This document shows, one piece after another, positions 11,401 through 21,506 of a stretch of DNA of 64,000 nt. Origin of the DNA: Bacteroidales bacterium (GTDB lineage Bacteria; Bacteroidota; Bacteroidia; Bacteroidales; VadinHA17); contig PLNF01000035.1 in NCBI GenBank assembly GCA_003141715.1, positions 68,498 to 132,497 on the forward strand, given 5' to 3'. The stretch's first letter is position 1. Each line of letters starts with the position of its first letter. The notes beneath the pieces were generated by a model. That model did not search any database. It was not told the DNA's origin and was given only the letters and a program-made list of their open reading frames with translations. Made by a program: the position numbers and the translations under genes.

Positions 11401-12152
11401 TAAGAGTAATAAAACTGAATAAATCTTTCAATGGGAAGGCTGTCCTGGAGAATATCTCAGTAATATTCGAAACAGGCAAAACTAACCTCATAATAGGCAG
11501 AAGCGGGTCGGGTAAAACAGTTCTGCTTAAATCCATTGTTGGACTCCATGAGATCGATAGCGGAGAGGTCTGGTATGAGGACACATTATTTAATAAACTC
11601 GATTTTGCCGGGAAAAAAAAGATCAGGAGCGAGATGGGTATGCTATTCCAGGGGAGTGCACTTTTCGATTCACTGACAGTTGAACAGAATGTCCGATTCC
11701 CTCTAGATATGTTCACTGATAGTTCTTTAGAAGAGAAAATTGAAAGAGTAAATTTTTGTCTCAACAGAGTTGATATTATCAATGCTAACAATCTATTCCC
11801 TTCTGAATTATCCGGAGGAATGAAGAAAAGAGTGGCCATCGCAAGAGCAATTGCGTTAAATCCAAAGTATCTCTTTTGTGATGAACCCAATTCCGGTCTC
11901 GATCCCATTACAGCCATCCTTATTGATGCACTCATCAAAGAACTGACAGAAGAGTATTCAATGACAACAATTGTAAATACTCACGATATGAATTCCGTAA
12001 TGGAGATCGGAGAAAAAATCATTTTTATAAGTGACGGGGTTAAATGTTGGGAAGGGAATAAAAACGACATTCTCAATTCAGACTGTGGAACACTTAATGA
12101 TTTTGTATTTGCAAATTCTCTTGCGAAAAAGCTTAGAACTGTAAGCAAATAA
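11397..12152 (+). CDS. MlaF-type ABC transporter ATP-binding protein
   Basis: Walker A GRSGSGKT; LSGGMKKRVAIARA; overlaps the permease by 4 bp. Confidence 0.9.
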   Translation: MIRVIKLNKSFNGKAVLENISVIFETGKTNLIIGRSGSGKTVLLKSIVGLHEIDSGEVWYEDTLFNKLDFAGKKKIRSEMGMLFQGSALFDSLTVEQNVRFPLDMFTDSSLEEKIERVNFCLNRVDIINANNLFPSELSGGMKKRVAIARAIALNPKYLFCDEPNSGLDPITAILIDALIKELTEEYSMTTIVNTHDMNSVMEIGEKIIFISDGVKCWEGNKNDILNSDCGTLNDFVFANSLAKKLRTVSK

Positions 12153-12162
12153 CCACGAGCAT

Positions 12163-12351
12163 CTATTTTTTAATCTCCTCGTAGTCGATATATTCACCTA
12201 TTTCCTTAGAAACCTTTTTGGGAGGCATATTATTTTTCCTATCCGTTTTGTGTATGCGTGATGAAGACCTCCCCTCTTTCCCGAAATTTATGAAAGATCT
12301 GATTATCAGGTAACCAATTATGCCGATTAATATATATCGAATCAGAATCAT
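12163..12351 (-). CDS. Small membrane-anchored protein, DUF4834-like
   Basis: N-terminal TM helix and C-terminal GEYIDYEEIK. Confidence 0.55.
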   Translation of the reverse strand: MILIRYILIGIIGYLIIRSFINFGKEGRSSSRIHKTDRKNNMPPKKVSKEIGEYIDYEEIKK

Positions 12352-12365
12352 AGTTGTTAAAATAA

Positions 12366-13838
12366 TTATTCAATCAGAATCATTGGCTTGTCATTTTTTT
12401 CCTTGGGTCTGTTCCCAAATACCAGGTTCATTCCTAACCTTAAATTAAATGTATTCCAGTTGGCCGGAAGAGGAATGGAGCTGTTATCATTCTTAATTAT
12501 ATTCCACATAATTGGAATTCTGTCGGTAACCAGGTAAAACTGGGCTACGCCGGCTCTGAAGGCCAGTCCTGCGCCAAGATTATCCCACTGATAATTTTCA
12601 GCTGTATAACTCAGACTTGTTGAAAAAGCATTACCAAGGTTAATATTTGCAGATAAAGTCAGAGCCTCTCTTATCTGGCTTCCAATTATCTTGCTGTATG
12701 ATAACAGGCCTAAAGTGATTTGTTTTGTAACATTATAGCTCCCCCCTAGTGAAATTCCAAATGGGAGGTAAGTAGTAAACGGTGCATTTGTTTTGGAAAC
12801 AATGAAAGCGTTTTTAAGAGAATCCAGCATATCGTTTCCAAGTTCTTTAAAACTTTTTGTGCCATTGAAAACATCGAGCATATTCAAGCCACTGAATTCA
12901 AACTGGTTATTGGCCTTTAAGTTCGTTACATCTTTAGTCCATCTTATAAATCCGAGATCAGTAATCGAAGCTGAAATAACTATCCTGTCAGTAAAATCAT
13001 ACGTAGCGCCGATATCCAGACCGAGACCCATGTTTTTCTTCCCAGAAACAAAGTCAGCTATACCACTTGATGTTTTAAATCTGTTGTCATCAATCACAAT
13101 ACTTTCTATATTTTGTTTTGAATCCGTAGAAACATTTACCGGACCGCTTATATTAACAGAAAGGTCGGCATCAAGAGTGTGAGTGTAATCATCATTTACA
13201 GTTATTCCTAATGATTTATTGTCAATTGAGGCGTCAGCAATTCCGAATAGCAGTTTGCCCTTTATTCCAACCCTTAATTTATCAGTAAAATTTCTTGAAT
13301 ATCCTAATCCAAACTCTCGGTAATATTTTATATCGCCTCTCAGGGAGGATAGATCTATTTTGCTTCCGACAAATTCTTCATTTCCTTTTAAAGCAAGTTT
13401 AAAAAGATCTCCCGGCAGCACAATATTACCATCAATCCGGTCATTTATATCGAGAAAAACATACCCGTCTTTCCCAACTGAAAATCCAACCCCTAATAAT
13501 TGAATTGCAACTTCAGGCACTATTGAATTTTTGTCCTTTATCTTGGCAAGGAACTTATTAACATCATAATCGGGATGAAGAAATGAAATTATTGAATCTT
13601 TTGACTGACCCTTCATGAATATATCCGAGAAGTTCACAAAATTGTTGTTAATATTCAGATTAATACCAGACACTACCGGTAGTCCGATATATACCGAGTT
13701 GGATGGCCTTAATGCAGGATTTAGTATATGATTTTGAGGCAGATTCATAAAGTACATTACCTGGCTGTTCTGAGCTGCTGCATCGGCCAGGATAACTGCC
13801 AGTAATAGTATCAGTACGTATTTTATTTTCCCGATCAT
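12366..13838 (-). CDS. Outer-membrane beta-barrel protein, DUF5723-like
   Basis: Signal peptide; QNHILNPALRPSNSVYIGLPVVSGINLNINNNFVNFSDIF. Confidence 0.7.
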   Translation of the reverse strand: MIGKIKYVLILLLAVILADAAAQNSQVMYFMNLPQNHILNPALRPSNSVYIGLPVVSGINLNINNNFVNFSDIFMKGQSKDSIISFLHPDYDVNKFLAKIKDKNSIVPEVAIQLLGVGFSVGKDGYVFLDINDRIDGNIVLPGDLFKLALKGNEEFVGSKIDLSSLRGDIKYYREFGLGYSRNFTDKLRVGIKGKLLFGIADASIDNKSLGITVNDDYTHTLDADLSVNISGPVNVSTDSKQNIESIVIDDNRFKTSSGIADFVSGKKNMGLGLDIGATYDFTDRIVISASITDLGFIRWTKDVTNLKANNQFEFSGLNMLDVFNGTKSFKELGNDMLDSLKNAFIVSKTNAPFTTYLPFGISLGGSYNVTKQITLGLLSYSKIIGSQIREALTLSANINLGNAFSTSLSYTAENYQWDNLGAGLAFRAGVAQFYLVTDRIPIMWNIIKNDNSSIPLPANWNTFNLRLGMNLVFGNRPKEKNDKPMILIE

Positions 13839-13857
13839 ATAACTTGCTTATAAATGT

Positions 13858-14994
13858 TCAATTTAGGTTTATATCTGGTTTAACAACCAGTGCGGCGCTA
13901 AAATTAATCCTGTAATCGGAATAGATCTTAACATCCTGGGATCCATTTCCTGCAGTATTGAGAGTAAACGAAAAGATCAGCTTATCAGCATTTTTGGAAA
14001 AGCTGAAAAACTCTCTGGTAAATTCGATAGTGGTGGAAGTTTCTGTGACACCCAAGGATTTGCCATTATTGTCTACAGGTGCCGGCTCCAGAATGTCTGT
14101 TGCATTAACTGTGCTCTTAATAGATTTAGTCTTTGAATCATAAAGACTCATTTTTAAAGAAACCCCTAGAGGAAACCCATTTATTGCTTTAATGTCAACT
14201 CGTAAAAATTGAAAGTCTTCAGTTTTCATCGAGTTATCTTTCATAAAATTGTCAGCAGTATCGGTAAACTGCAGGTTATTTATTGTCAATTCCATCGGCA
14301 AATCAACTTCGAGTGACCCTAAAAGGTGGTTGGGGCCTAAAATATAATCTCCGGTCTGATTGCTCTTAGCTGAAGAGGTCAATATAGCTGTACCGGAAAA
14401 GTTTAACATCTCAGGAGGAAGTGAGATCAGGTTCTGTAAATTGGAGTTGGTTTTATCTATAATATATGATGCTGTAATCTCCTGCTGGGCCGGTATATTT
14501 GGGCTGACCAGAGTAAACGGAGCAAGGTTGAGAGGTATAGTTTTATCTTTCCCTTGCCCGGAAACATTCAAATTTATTTTAATAGGATCCGGAAAAGAAT
14601 TAGAATAATTAAACTTTATTGAAGGGTTCAGGAACTGAAAATCTCCCGAGATGTGACTCAAAATATTATGAATATTCAGATCGTAGCTGGTTGGATCAAT
14701 AATTGCAATCTTCTGAACGAGAGTTCCTTTTGAAAAATCGGATATCTTCAAATCGACAACAGAGTCTTTTCTGAAAACGATTGTAACAAACTTGTCCTGA
14801 TCGTATACTACAGTGTCATTAGCTTTTACAATGTCACTGAGTGAAATATCGCCCTTGACGCCAGATATAGCCAAAGTGGGTGAGATATGCGCCTGCTTCG
14901 AGAGCCCGTAGGTCCCTTTTATGCATCCTGTGATTGAGAGAGCCATTATCATTGAAATAAACAGGAATGATCTTTTAATCATAATCTTTCTCAT
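13858..14994 (-). CDS. Hypothetical lipoprotein
   Basis: Lipobox SITGCIKG; overlaps the 14991..17705 CDS by 4 bp. Confidence 0.6.
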   Translation of the reverse strand: MRKIMIKRSFLFISMIMALSITGCIKGTYGLSKQAHISPTLAISGVKGDISLSDIVKANDTVVYDQDKFVTIVFRKDSVVDLKISDFSKGTLVQKIAIIDPTSYDLNIHNILSHISGDFQFLNPSIKFNYSNSFPDPIKINLNVSGQGKDKTIPLNLAPFTLVSPNIPAQQEITASYIIDKTNSNLQNLISLPPEMLNFSGTAILTSSAKSNQTGDYILGPNHLLGSLEVDLPMELTINNLQFTDTADNFMKDNSMKTEDFQFLRVDIKAINGFPLGVSLKMSLYDSKTKSIKSTVNATDILEPAPVDNNGKSLGVTETSTTIEFTREFFSFSKNADKLIFSFTLNTAGNGSQDVKIYSDYRINFSAALVVKPDINLN

Positions 14995-17705
14995 TTAATT
15001 TCTGTGTCTATTTTATAATTATAAAGAAATCTGTCTGTGCCGCCGACAATAAGATGCCAGCCGCTTTTATCCGACAACTTCCCGATTGAGAACATAGATG
15101 CCCCTCTCAGAGGGAATCCATTCATTGTTTTGCCGTTCTTTCCGATCATGTAGATCAGATTCTTTTTAACATCAAACACCCCGATTTTTCTGTCGGTAGA
15201 TGAGAAGATAAAATTAATCGGTCCACCAAGATCATCTGAGCCAAATTCCCTAGTAAAAATCTGCGATCTGTTATGGTTATAAAGATACAATATACCTTTA
15301 TCAATAAAAATATATTCGCCAAAACCATCACCATCTACGTCAAAAATATCGAATGAGTGTTGATCTGAAAATTTCCTGATACTGAACTTTTTAACGCTGC
15401 CGTCGAAATATATATGTTGTATTGTTCCATCGGGAGATGAACAGACCACAGAGGGATCTGATGCCATGTTCAAGCGCATTGATGACCCGACAGCTTTAGT
15501 GACCGGTTCTTTCAGGTTCATCCTTCTGTTCCCGGTTCGGTCAAGAAAATAGACGGCGCTTTCATCAGCAGCTACAATATAATCTTTCCCTGAAACTTTA
15601 AAATAATTTATCTCTGCCTTTACATTGCCGGTGGTTCTGAAAGGAGTCCATCCCTTTACAACATTACCAGTTTTGTCGTATGAATATATCATCTTGTCTT
15701 CGCCGGCGATAAATAGCCTGTAATTCAGGTTATTGTCATAGTCGAACATTGCCATAGAGTTAGTTGCCGGGGATCTGAGCTTTACGGGATATCTCTCAAC
15801 ATAATTACCATTTCTATCGAGGATATGAATATAATTCCTGCCGGAAAACAGTAACTGATACTTCCCGTTCCCGTAATAATCAATCATATAAATTGTACTT
15901 GTAATCCTCTCATTCAGTGGTACTTTCCACAGAACACGACCAGCTGCGTTAATCAGGTATGTATTATTCTTCATATCCTGAATGAAAATCTCTTTCGCTC
16001 CTGTTGTATGATTTGTAAAAAAGAATGGTTTTATACTTGCCACAGTATCAAGCAAGGTTTCCCATTCCGTTGTAGATTCTTCCCTGGCCTCTTCCCTGAA
16101 TTTGATTGACAGGCTGTTATATATCATTCCATTACTCGATGCGAACTGGTAGCCGGCAGCCTGAATTTTTTTGAGTGAGTTTTTATTCGATTTGAGAGCA
16201 TTAATGATATCTTCATTCAGGAACCCTGCCAGGTAATCGATAATACGGCTCGGAATACAAAAGAAATAATACCCGGCTCGACTGGGCAGAGTATTCTGGA
16301 AATCGCGATATGTAAGATCATTTGCCAGTGTTTTGTTGAGGATATTGTCGTATAGTAATTTTGATATTGTAGCATATGAGTTTCCTGCAACCATATAATG
16401 ATCATAAAATGCAAAATAGGTTTCATTAAAATCGGGGGCGAATCCTGGCAGCAGAACTCTTATCAGGCCTTTGAAAGAGGTCCTGTAGACGGGGATTTTA
16501 ACCTGATCGTCTGGCTCAAAATAGAGAATTTCATTTTTTGCACCAGGTTCTTCAAGAAAAAGTTGCTCAGCCTGAACACGATTAGTTAATTCATATATAA
16601 TCAAAGTATTATCAATAACAGGTCTTCCTTTCATATCAATTATTGCCCGTGTTATCTCTCCGCCTGTATATGGTTTAATCTTACCTGCAAGATCTGCTGC
16701 TTCCCTTGATACGGAGGTATCAGACACATTGTGAAGATTCAGAGAGGGGAGAATCAGTGTTTCAAAAAGTACCGTTGATGACGGCAATATCTTATAAGTA
16801 TGAAAATCCCTGGAAGGAAGTGTTTTGTACTTGTAAAGTAATTCAGATGAATCGGGACTTTCAGTATAACCGCTCAGAACGAGTCCATCTTCACTGATAT
16901 AAATATCTCCTCCTGCCGTTCCGGCCAGCCTGGCAACTTTATCTGAAAATTCTTTTCTGCCTTTAATCAACAGAGGCTGGAGAAGATACGGGAGATTAGG
17001 AAATACTACAAATATTTTATCCGCATTTTTCCCGGATGCCAGTAATACTCTTGAAAACCCCGGTACATTTCTGACATCATTACCCCTTCCTGTCTGAATA
17101 GCTGCTCCTTCAACCAACGCTTTCGAATTACTGAATACTATTAACCCGGAAATAAGCGAAATGTATGCCGTGTCTTTCCGGCTGTCAGCGTTAAAAGGAA
17201 TCTCAATAACTGAATTCCCATTTAGTTTGGTTTCTGTCACCTCTCTAATTCCCGATGAACTCAACATCTCTTTGATGTGCCTTGACCTTATGTCGCCTGA
17301 TACCGGCATAGAAAGCATAGGAATGATTCCCCCTTTCCTGTCGGGGTGAAATGACATGATTGCAGCACCCTCATTAAATAACTTCTTAAAGTTCTGCTTA
17401 TTCAACAGGTCAGCAAGATATTTCAGCTCCTGGTTAAACCTGTCCAGTTCCTTTACCTTTCCTGCTTCTCCAAATAATCCTCTTCCGGTTGTCAGTGAAT
17501 TCAGGAAACTCTTAAGGTCAACCGTTTCTATTACAACACAGGCATCCGGAGAAATTGCTTTGTAAGGATCTGTAAAAAGATTCTTTCTGCCCTGTTGGAG
17601 AAAATATCCCATTATGGCAAGACCTGAAATCAGGAGTATCACCGATATAATAGCGATTCTCTTACCCACTCTCGGATTATTAATAGTTTTATCCAAAATT
17701 AGCAA
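14991..17705 (-). CDS. Large membrane-anchored protein, DUF3352-like N-terminus with C-terminal propeller-like repeats
   Basis: Single N-terminal TM; YKAISPDACVVIETVDLKSFL; repeated YDxDxxxYxLFIAG / DVDGDGFGEYIF motifs. Confidence 0.55.
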   Translation of the reverse strand: MLILDKTINNPRVGKRIAIISVILLISGLAIMGYFLQQGRKNLFTDPYKAISPDACVVIETVDLKSFLNSLTTGRGLFGEAGKVKELDRFNQELKYLADLLNKQNFKKLFNEGAAIMSFHPDRKGGIIPMLSMPVSGDIRSRHIKEMLSSSGIREVTETKLNGNSVIEIPFNADSRKDTAYISLISGLIVFSNSKALVEGAAIQTGRGNDVRNVPGFSRVLLASGKNADKIFVVFPNLPYLLQPLLIKGRKEFSDKVARLAGTAGGDIYISEDGLVLSGYTESPDSSELLYKYKTLPSRDFHTYKILPSSTVLFETLILPSLNLHNVSDTSVSREAADLAGKIKPYTGGEITRAIIDMKGRPVIDNTLIIYELTNRVQAEQLFLEEPGAKNEILYFEPDDQVKIPVYRTSFKGLIRVLLPGFAPDFNETYFAFYDHYMVAGNSYATISKLLYDNILNKTLANDLTYRDFQNTLPSRAGYYFFCIPSRIIDYLAGFLNEDIINALKSNKNSLKKIQAAGYQFASSNGMIYNSLSIKFREEAREESTTEWETLLDTVASIKPFFFTNHTTGAKEIFIQDMKNNTYLINAAGRVLWKVPLNERITSTIYMIDYYGNGKYQLLFSGRNYIHILDRNGNYVERYPVKLRSPATNSMAMFDYDNNLNYRLFIAGEDKMIYSYDKTGNVVKGWTPFRTTGNVKAEINYFKVSGKDYIVAADESAVYFLDRTGNRRMNLKEPVTKAVGSSMRLNMASDPSVVCSSPDGTIQHIYFDGSVKKFSIRKFSDQHSFDIFDVDGDGFGEYIFIDKGILYLYNHNRSQIFTREFGSDDLGGPINFIFSSTDRKIGVFDVKKNLIYMIGKNGKTMNGFPLRGASMFSIGKLSDKSGWHLIVGGTDRFLYNYKIDTEIK

Positions 17706-17796
17706 ATAAAAGTTTATACCTGTTGCAGACAGTTATTTAACAATAAATAGTCAAGATTCCTTTGGAACCTGACCTGTTTGGCACGTAATTTGAATT

Positions 17797-17871
17797 ATGG
17801 TTATTATACCGACAATCTCAATCATATCCCTGACCACTCAGGGCAGCCAGGTCAAAACCCTGGCTTTTTTT
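17797..17871 (+). ncRNA. Candidate small RNA or attenuator-like leader with two hairpins and terminator
   Basis: CCCTGA-ccac-TCAGGG then AGCCAGG-tcaaaac-CCTGGCT-TTTTTT; TTTG at 17761 with near-consensus TAATTTG at 17786. Confidence 0.4.
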
Positions 17872-17874
17872 AGC

Positions 17875-18864
17875 TTAAAATGGCCGATACCCGATTATTT
17901 CTCTCACTTCTCTCACAGTTTTTGAGGCACTGGCCCTGGCTTTTTCCGCACCATCTGCAACAACCTTTGAAAGAAATTTATTATCAGAGAGTATATCATT
18001 GATCCTTAGCCGTATTGGTTCTGTAAACTTTATAATATCCTCAGCAAGTTGCTTCTTCATATCTCCATAGCGGATTTCACATGAGGCAAATTTATCTGTG
18101 AAATATTTAACAGTTTCCTGATCTGAAACTACATTCATAATGGTAAACAGGTTCTTCACAGGCTCTGTTGGTTCCTGGCCGGGTGCTGTCGGACCGGTAT
18201 CGGTAACCGCTCTCATCACTTTTTTCTTTATCTCCTTTGGTGTATCAGCGAGAAAAACACCATTTCCTTCGCTTTTACCCATCTTTCCGGTACCATCCAG
18301 TCCAGGTATTTTAACAAGCTCTTGGCCAAAATTATATGCATCAGGCTCCGGAAAGTAGTTTACCTCATACATCATATTAAATCTCCTGGCAAATCTGCGT
18401 GTCATCTCAAGGTGCTGCTCCTGGTCCTTCCCTACGGGAACTTTATTAGCTTTATGAATTATAATATCGGCAGCCATCAGTACAGGATAAGTCAATAATG
18501 CTGCATTAATATTATCGGGTTGTTTTCGGATTATTTCCTTAAACGAAGTGGTTCTTTCCAGTTCACCAACATAGGCATTCATATTCAGCAAAAGATATAA
18601 CTCTGAAACTTCCGGAACATCGCTCTGAATGAAAACGGTTGCAACTTCCGGGTCAATACCGCATGCAAGATATTCTGCCAAGATCTGTTTGATATTCCCG
18701 TGAAGGTCTTCGGGTTTAGGATGAGTTGTAAGCGCATGATAATCTGCAATAAAGAAATAACAGTTATTCTCATTCTGCATTTTGAGAAAGTTCTTTATAG
18801 CACCGAAATAATTTCCAAGATGCAGGTTTCCCGTCGATCTGATACCGCTAACAACAGTGTCCAT
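17875..18864 (-). CDS. trpS: Tryptophanyl-tRNA synthetase (start at ATG 18864, not ORF-track 18927)
   Basis: SGIRSTGNLHLGNYFGAIK; GTGKMGKSEGN; upstream residues in ORF track are repeat-derived. Confidence 0.95.
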   Translation of the reverse strand: MDTVVSGIRSTGNLHLGNYFGAIKNFLKMQNENNCYFFIADYHALTTHPKPEDLHGNIKQILAEYLACGIDPEVATVFIQSDVPEVSELYLLLNMNAYVGELERTTSFKEIIRKQPDNINAALLTYPVLMAADIIIHKANKVPVGKDQEQHLEMTRRFARRFNMMYEVNYFPEPDAYNFGQELVKIPGLDGTGKMGKSEGNGVFLADTPKEIKKKVMRAVTDTGPTAPGQEPTEPVKNLFTIMNVVSDQETVKYFTDKFASCEIRYGDMKKQLAEDIIKFTEPIRLRINDILSDNKFLSKVVADGAEKARASASKTVREVREIIGYRPF

Positions 18865-18903
18865 TGTAATCTTCAATAAAATTTCACCGCAAAGGTAATA
18901 AAA

Positions 18904-18940
18904 AATGGCGCAATGGCGCAATGGCACAATGGCATAATGG
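18904..18940. repeat. Octanucleotide tandem repeat AATGGCNC/T (~4.5 copies)
   Basis: aatggcgc aatggcgc aatggcac aatggcat aatgg. Confidence 0.85.
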
Positions 18941-19035
18941 GAATTCCAGAAAATCGTTAAGCCGTTGAACCGTTGTGCCTCAACGTCGTTGTACCGTTGA
19001 GCCTTTTTTACTACCTTTGCCCGATTAAAATAAAA

Positions 19036-19380
19036 ATGGCCATGGAATCGACAAGACAGAAAAAAGTATCGCGTTTAATTCAGAAAGAACTGGCCGACAT
19101 CTTTCTTAAAAGAGGAAACGAATTCGCCCACGGAAAGTTAGTCTCAATAACAAGGGTGAGGGTCAGTCCCGATCTCTCTTTTGCTAAAGTCTATATAAGT
19201 ATTTTCCCGACAACAAACCAGGACATCGTACTCAAGGCAATAGAGGAACACAGCTCTAAGATCAGATTTAACCTTGGTCAGAAAGTAAGGTCCCAACTCA
19301 GGATAGTACCGGATATTGCCTTCCATATTGATGATAGCCTTGACTATATTGATAAAATAGACAAGTTGCTGAAATCCTGA
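19036..19380 (+). CDS. rbfA: Ribosome-binding factor A
   Basis: STRQKKVSRLIQKELADIF; VSITRVRVSPDLSFAKVYISIFP; FHIDDSLDYIDKIDKLL. Confidence 0.92.
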   Translation: MAMESTRQKKVSRLIQKELADIFLKRGNEFAHGKLVSITRVRVSPDLSFAKVYISIFPTTNQDIVLKAIEEHSSKIRFNLGQKVRSQLRIVPDIAFHIDDSLDYIDKIDKLLKS

Positions 19381-19391
19381 TATATATATAT

Positions 19392-20210
19392 ATGCAGTAC
19401 GAGCCAATAAAAAGATCACTCGGCAGATTCTTCGCAGGATCTCTGTTTCTGAGAAAGACTCTCTATTTTCTTCTTGACCTCCTGCTTCTCCGTACCTGGC
19501 ATGTTAAAAAAGCATTAAGGAAGATTGCCCGTCAATTCCCTGGTGAAGCATCTGTTCTGGACGCCGGTTCGGGATTTGGACAATACACCTGGCGTATGGT
19601 CAGGATGAACAGCCGGTGGAAGTTCAAAGCTATTGATATCAACAAAGAACAGATTGACGACTGTAACATTTTTTTCGGAAAAACAGGATTGTCGCACCGG
19701 GTTTCTTTTTACACTTGTGATCTCACAACTCTGAATGACCTCGATTATTATGACATCATTCTGTCGGTAGATGTAATGGAGCATATTGAAGAAGATATCC
19801 TGGTTTTTCAGAATTTCTACAAATCGCTTAAAAACAATGGTATTTTACTGATATCCACTCCTTCTGATAAAGGTGGCTCCGATGTACACGGTGAACAGGA
19901 AGAATCATTCATAGATGAACATGTAAGAGATGGATACAGCATTAATGATATTACCGAAAAACTTTCACTTGCCGGCTTCAGAACTATTGAGGCAGGTTAT
20001 ACTTACGGAAAACCCGGAAATATCTCATGGCGATTGTCTATGAAATATCCGATTGAGATGCTGAATGTCTCTTACCTCTTTTTCCTGCTTCTTCCTTTTT
20101 ATTATTTGATTCTTTCTCCTGTTTCAATAATTCTTAACATTTTTGATCTCTGTTTAACTCATAAAATCGGAACCGGGTTGCTGGTCACCGCCAGAAAGCA
20201 AGAAAAGTGA
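19392..20210 (+). CDS. Class I SAM-dependent methyltransferase
   Basis: SVLDAGSGFGQYTW motif I; DIILSVDVMEHIEED. Confidence 0.88.
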   Translation: MQYEPIKRSLGRFFAGSLFLRKTLYFLLDLLLLRTWHVKKALRKIARQFPGEASVLDAGSGFGQYTWRMVRMNSRWKFKAIDINKEQIDDCNIFFGKTGLSHRVSFYTCDLTTLNDLDYYDIILSVDVMEHIEEDILVFQNFYKSLKNNGILLISTPSDKGGSDVHGEQEESFIDEHVRDGYSINDITEKLSLAGFRTIEAGYTYGKPGNISWRLSMKYPIEMLNVSYLFFLLLPFYYLILSPVSIILNIFDLCLTHKIGTGLLVTARKQEK

Positions 20211-21433
20211 AGCTCTCATTATACATAGCAAAAAGATACCTGTTCGCAAAAAAATCGCGGAATGCAATAAACATTATTTCGGCGGTTTCTGTGGCCGGAG
20301 TAGCAGTTGGCACAATGGCCCTGATAATTATTCTTTCCGTTTTTAACGGACTTGAAACAATGGTAAGTGCCATCTTCAACACTTTTGATCCGGATATTAA
20401 AATAACGGCTGCAGAGGGCAAAACATTCATTGCCGACACTGCACGTCTGAAACTTCTTGCAAAAGTTGAAGGATTATCCTGTTATTCTCTTACAATTGAA
20501 GACAATGCTCTGCTCAAATATGGTTCACGTCAGTATATTGCCACTATTAAAGGCATTGATGACAACTATGCCATGGTTTCAAATATCGACAGCTCTATGT
20601 GGGAGGGCGAATTTATGCTTAGGAACGAAAAAGGCCGTCCCTATGCTATTCCGGGTATCGGGGTTGCACAATATCTTGGGATCAGAGTTAACTTTATAAC
20701 TCCTTTGGAAATAATTTTCCCGAGAAAAACAGGGTCCGGTACAAACATCAATGCCGAAAACTCATTAAATCATAAGTTTATATTCCCGTCAGGGATCTTT
20801 GAAGTTGAAAAAGAATATGATTCCAAATATGTTTATATACCTATTGATTTCGCACGTGAACTGACTGAAACTGAAAAGGGAGTAACTACCATTGAGATCA
20901 AATTCAGGGAGCATGCCGATCCGCAGGCTGTTCAAAAGGACATTATAAAAATCTTCGGGAAGGGCTTTACAGTTCAGAACCGGTATGAACAGCAGGCCAT
21001 ATTTTATAAGGTGATGCGATCCGAAAGGCTTGCCATTTTCTTCATCCTTACACTTATTCTTATTATTGCATCGTTCAATATAATAGGCTCCCTCACAATG
21101 CTAATAATCGAGAAAGAGCGTGATATTGAGATACTAAAGAGTCTGGGAGCTGATAACAACCTTATCAGGAAGATTTTCATATTTGAAGGATGGCTGATTT
21201 CGATAATCGGTGCATTTTCAGGAATTATTCTGGGTTTTGTCGTCTGCTGGCTGCAGCAGACTTACGGACTTGTAAAGCTTCATAGCCAATCACTTATCAT
21301 GGATTCATACCCGATTGTCATGAAGATTAAAGACTTTATAATTGTTCCCGGAACGGTTCTTTTAATCGGATATTGGGCAGCATGGTACCCAGTGAGGTTT
21401 CTCACGAAAAAGTATCTGAATAAAAACAATTGA
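20207..21433 (+). CDS. FtsX-like/LolE-type lipoprotein-releasing ABC permease
   Basis: YLFAKKSRNAINIISAVSVAGVAVGTMALIIILSVFNGLE; C-terminal FtsX TM domain. Confidence 0.88.
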   Translation: MKLSLYIAKRYLFAKKSRNAINIISAVSVAGVAVGTMALIIILSVFNGLETMVSAIFNTFDPDIKITAAEGKTFIADTARLKLLAKVEGLSCYSLTIEDNALLKYGSRQYIATIKGIDDNYAMVSNIDSSMWEGEFMLRNEKGRPYAIPGIGVAQYLGIRVNFITPLEIIFPRKTGSGTNINAENSLNHKFIFPSGIFEVEKEYDSKYVYIPIDFARELTETEKGVTTIEIKFREHADPQAVQKDIIKIFGKGFTVQNRYEQQAIFYKVMRSERLAIFFILTLILIIASFNIIGSLTMLIIEKERDIEILKSLGADNNLIRKIFIFEGWLISIIGAFSGIILGFVVCWLQQTYGLVKLHSQSLIMDSYPIVMKIKDFIIVPGTVLLIGYWAAWYPVRFLTKKYLNKNN

Positions 21434-21506
21434 TAATCAATTATTATATTTACGAATATCCTGTTTACAAAAACTAAATGAGAAAAACCCTTAATAATAA
21501 AATGCT

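Noticed and set aside
18865-18927. N-terminal extension of trpS in the ORF track
   Set aside because: Extension MPLRHCAIFYYLCG runs into the AATGGC tandem repeat; the conserved protein begins at MDTVVSGIRSTGNLHLG
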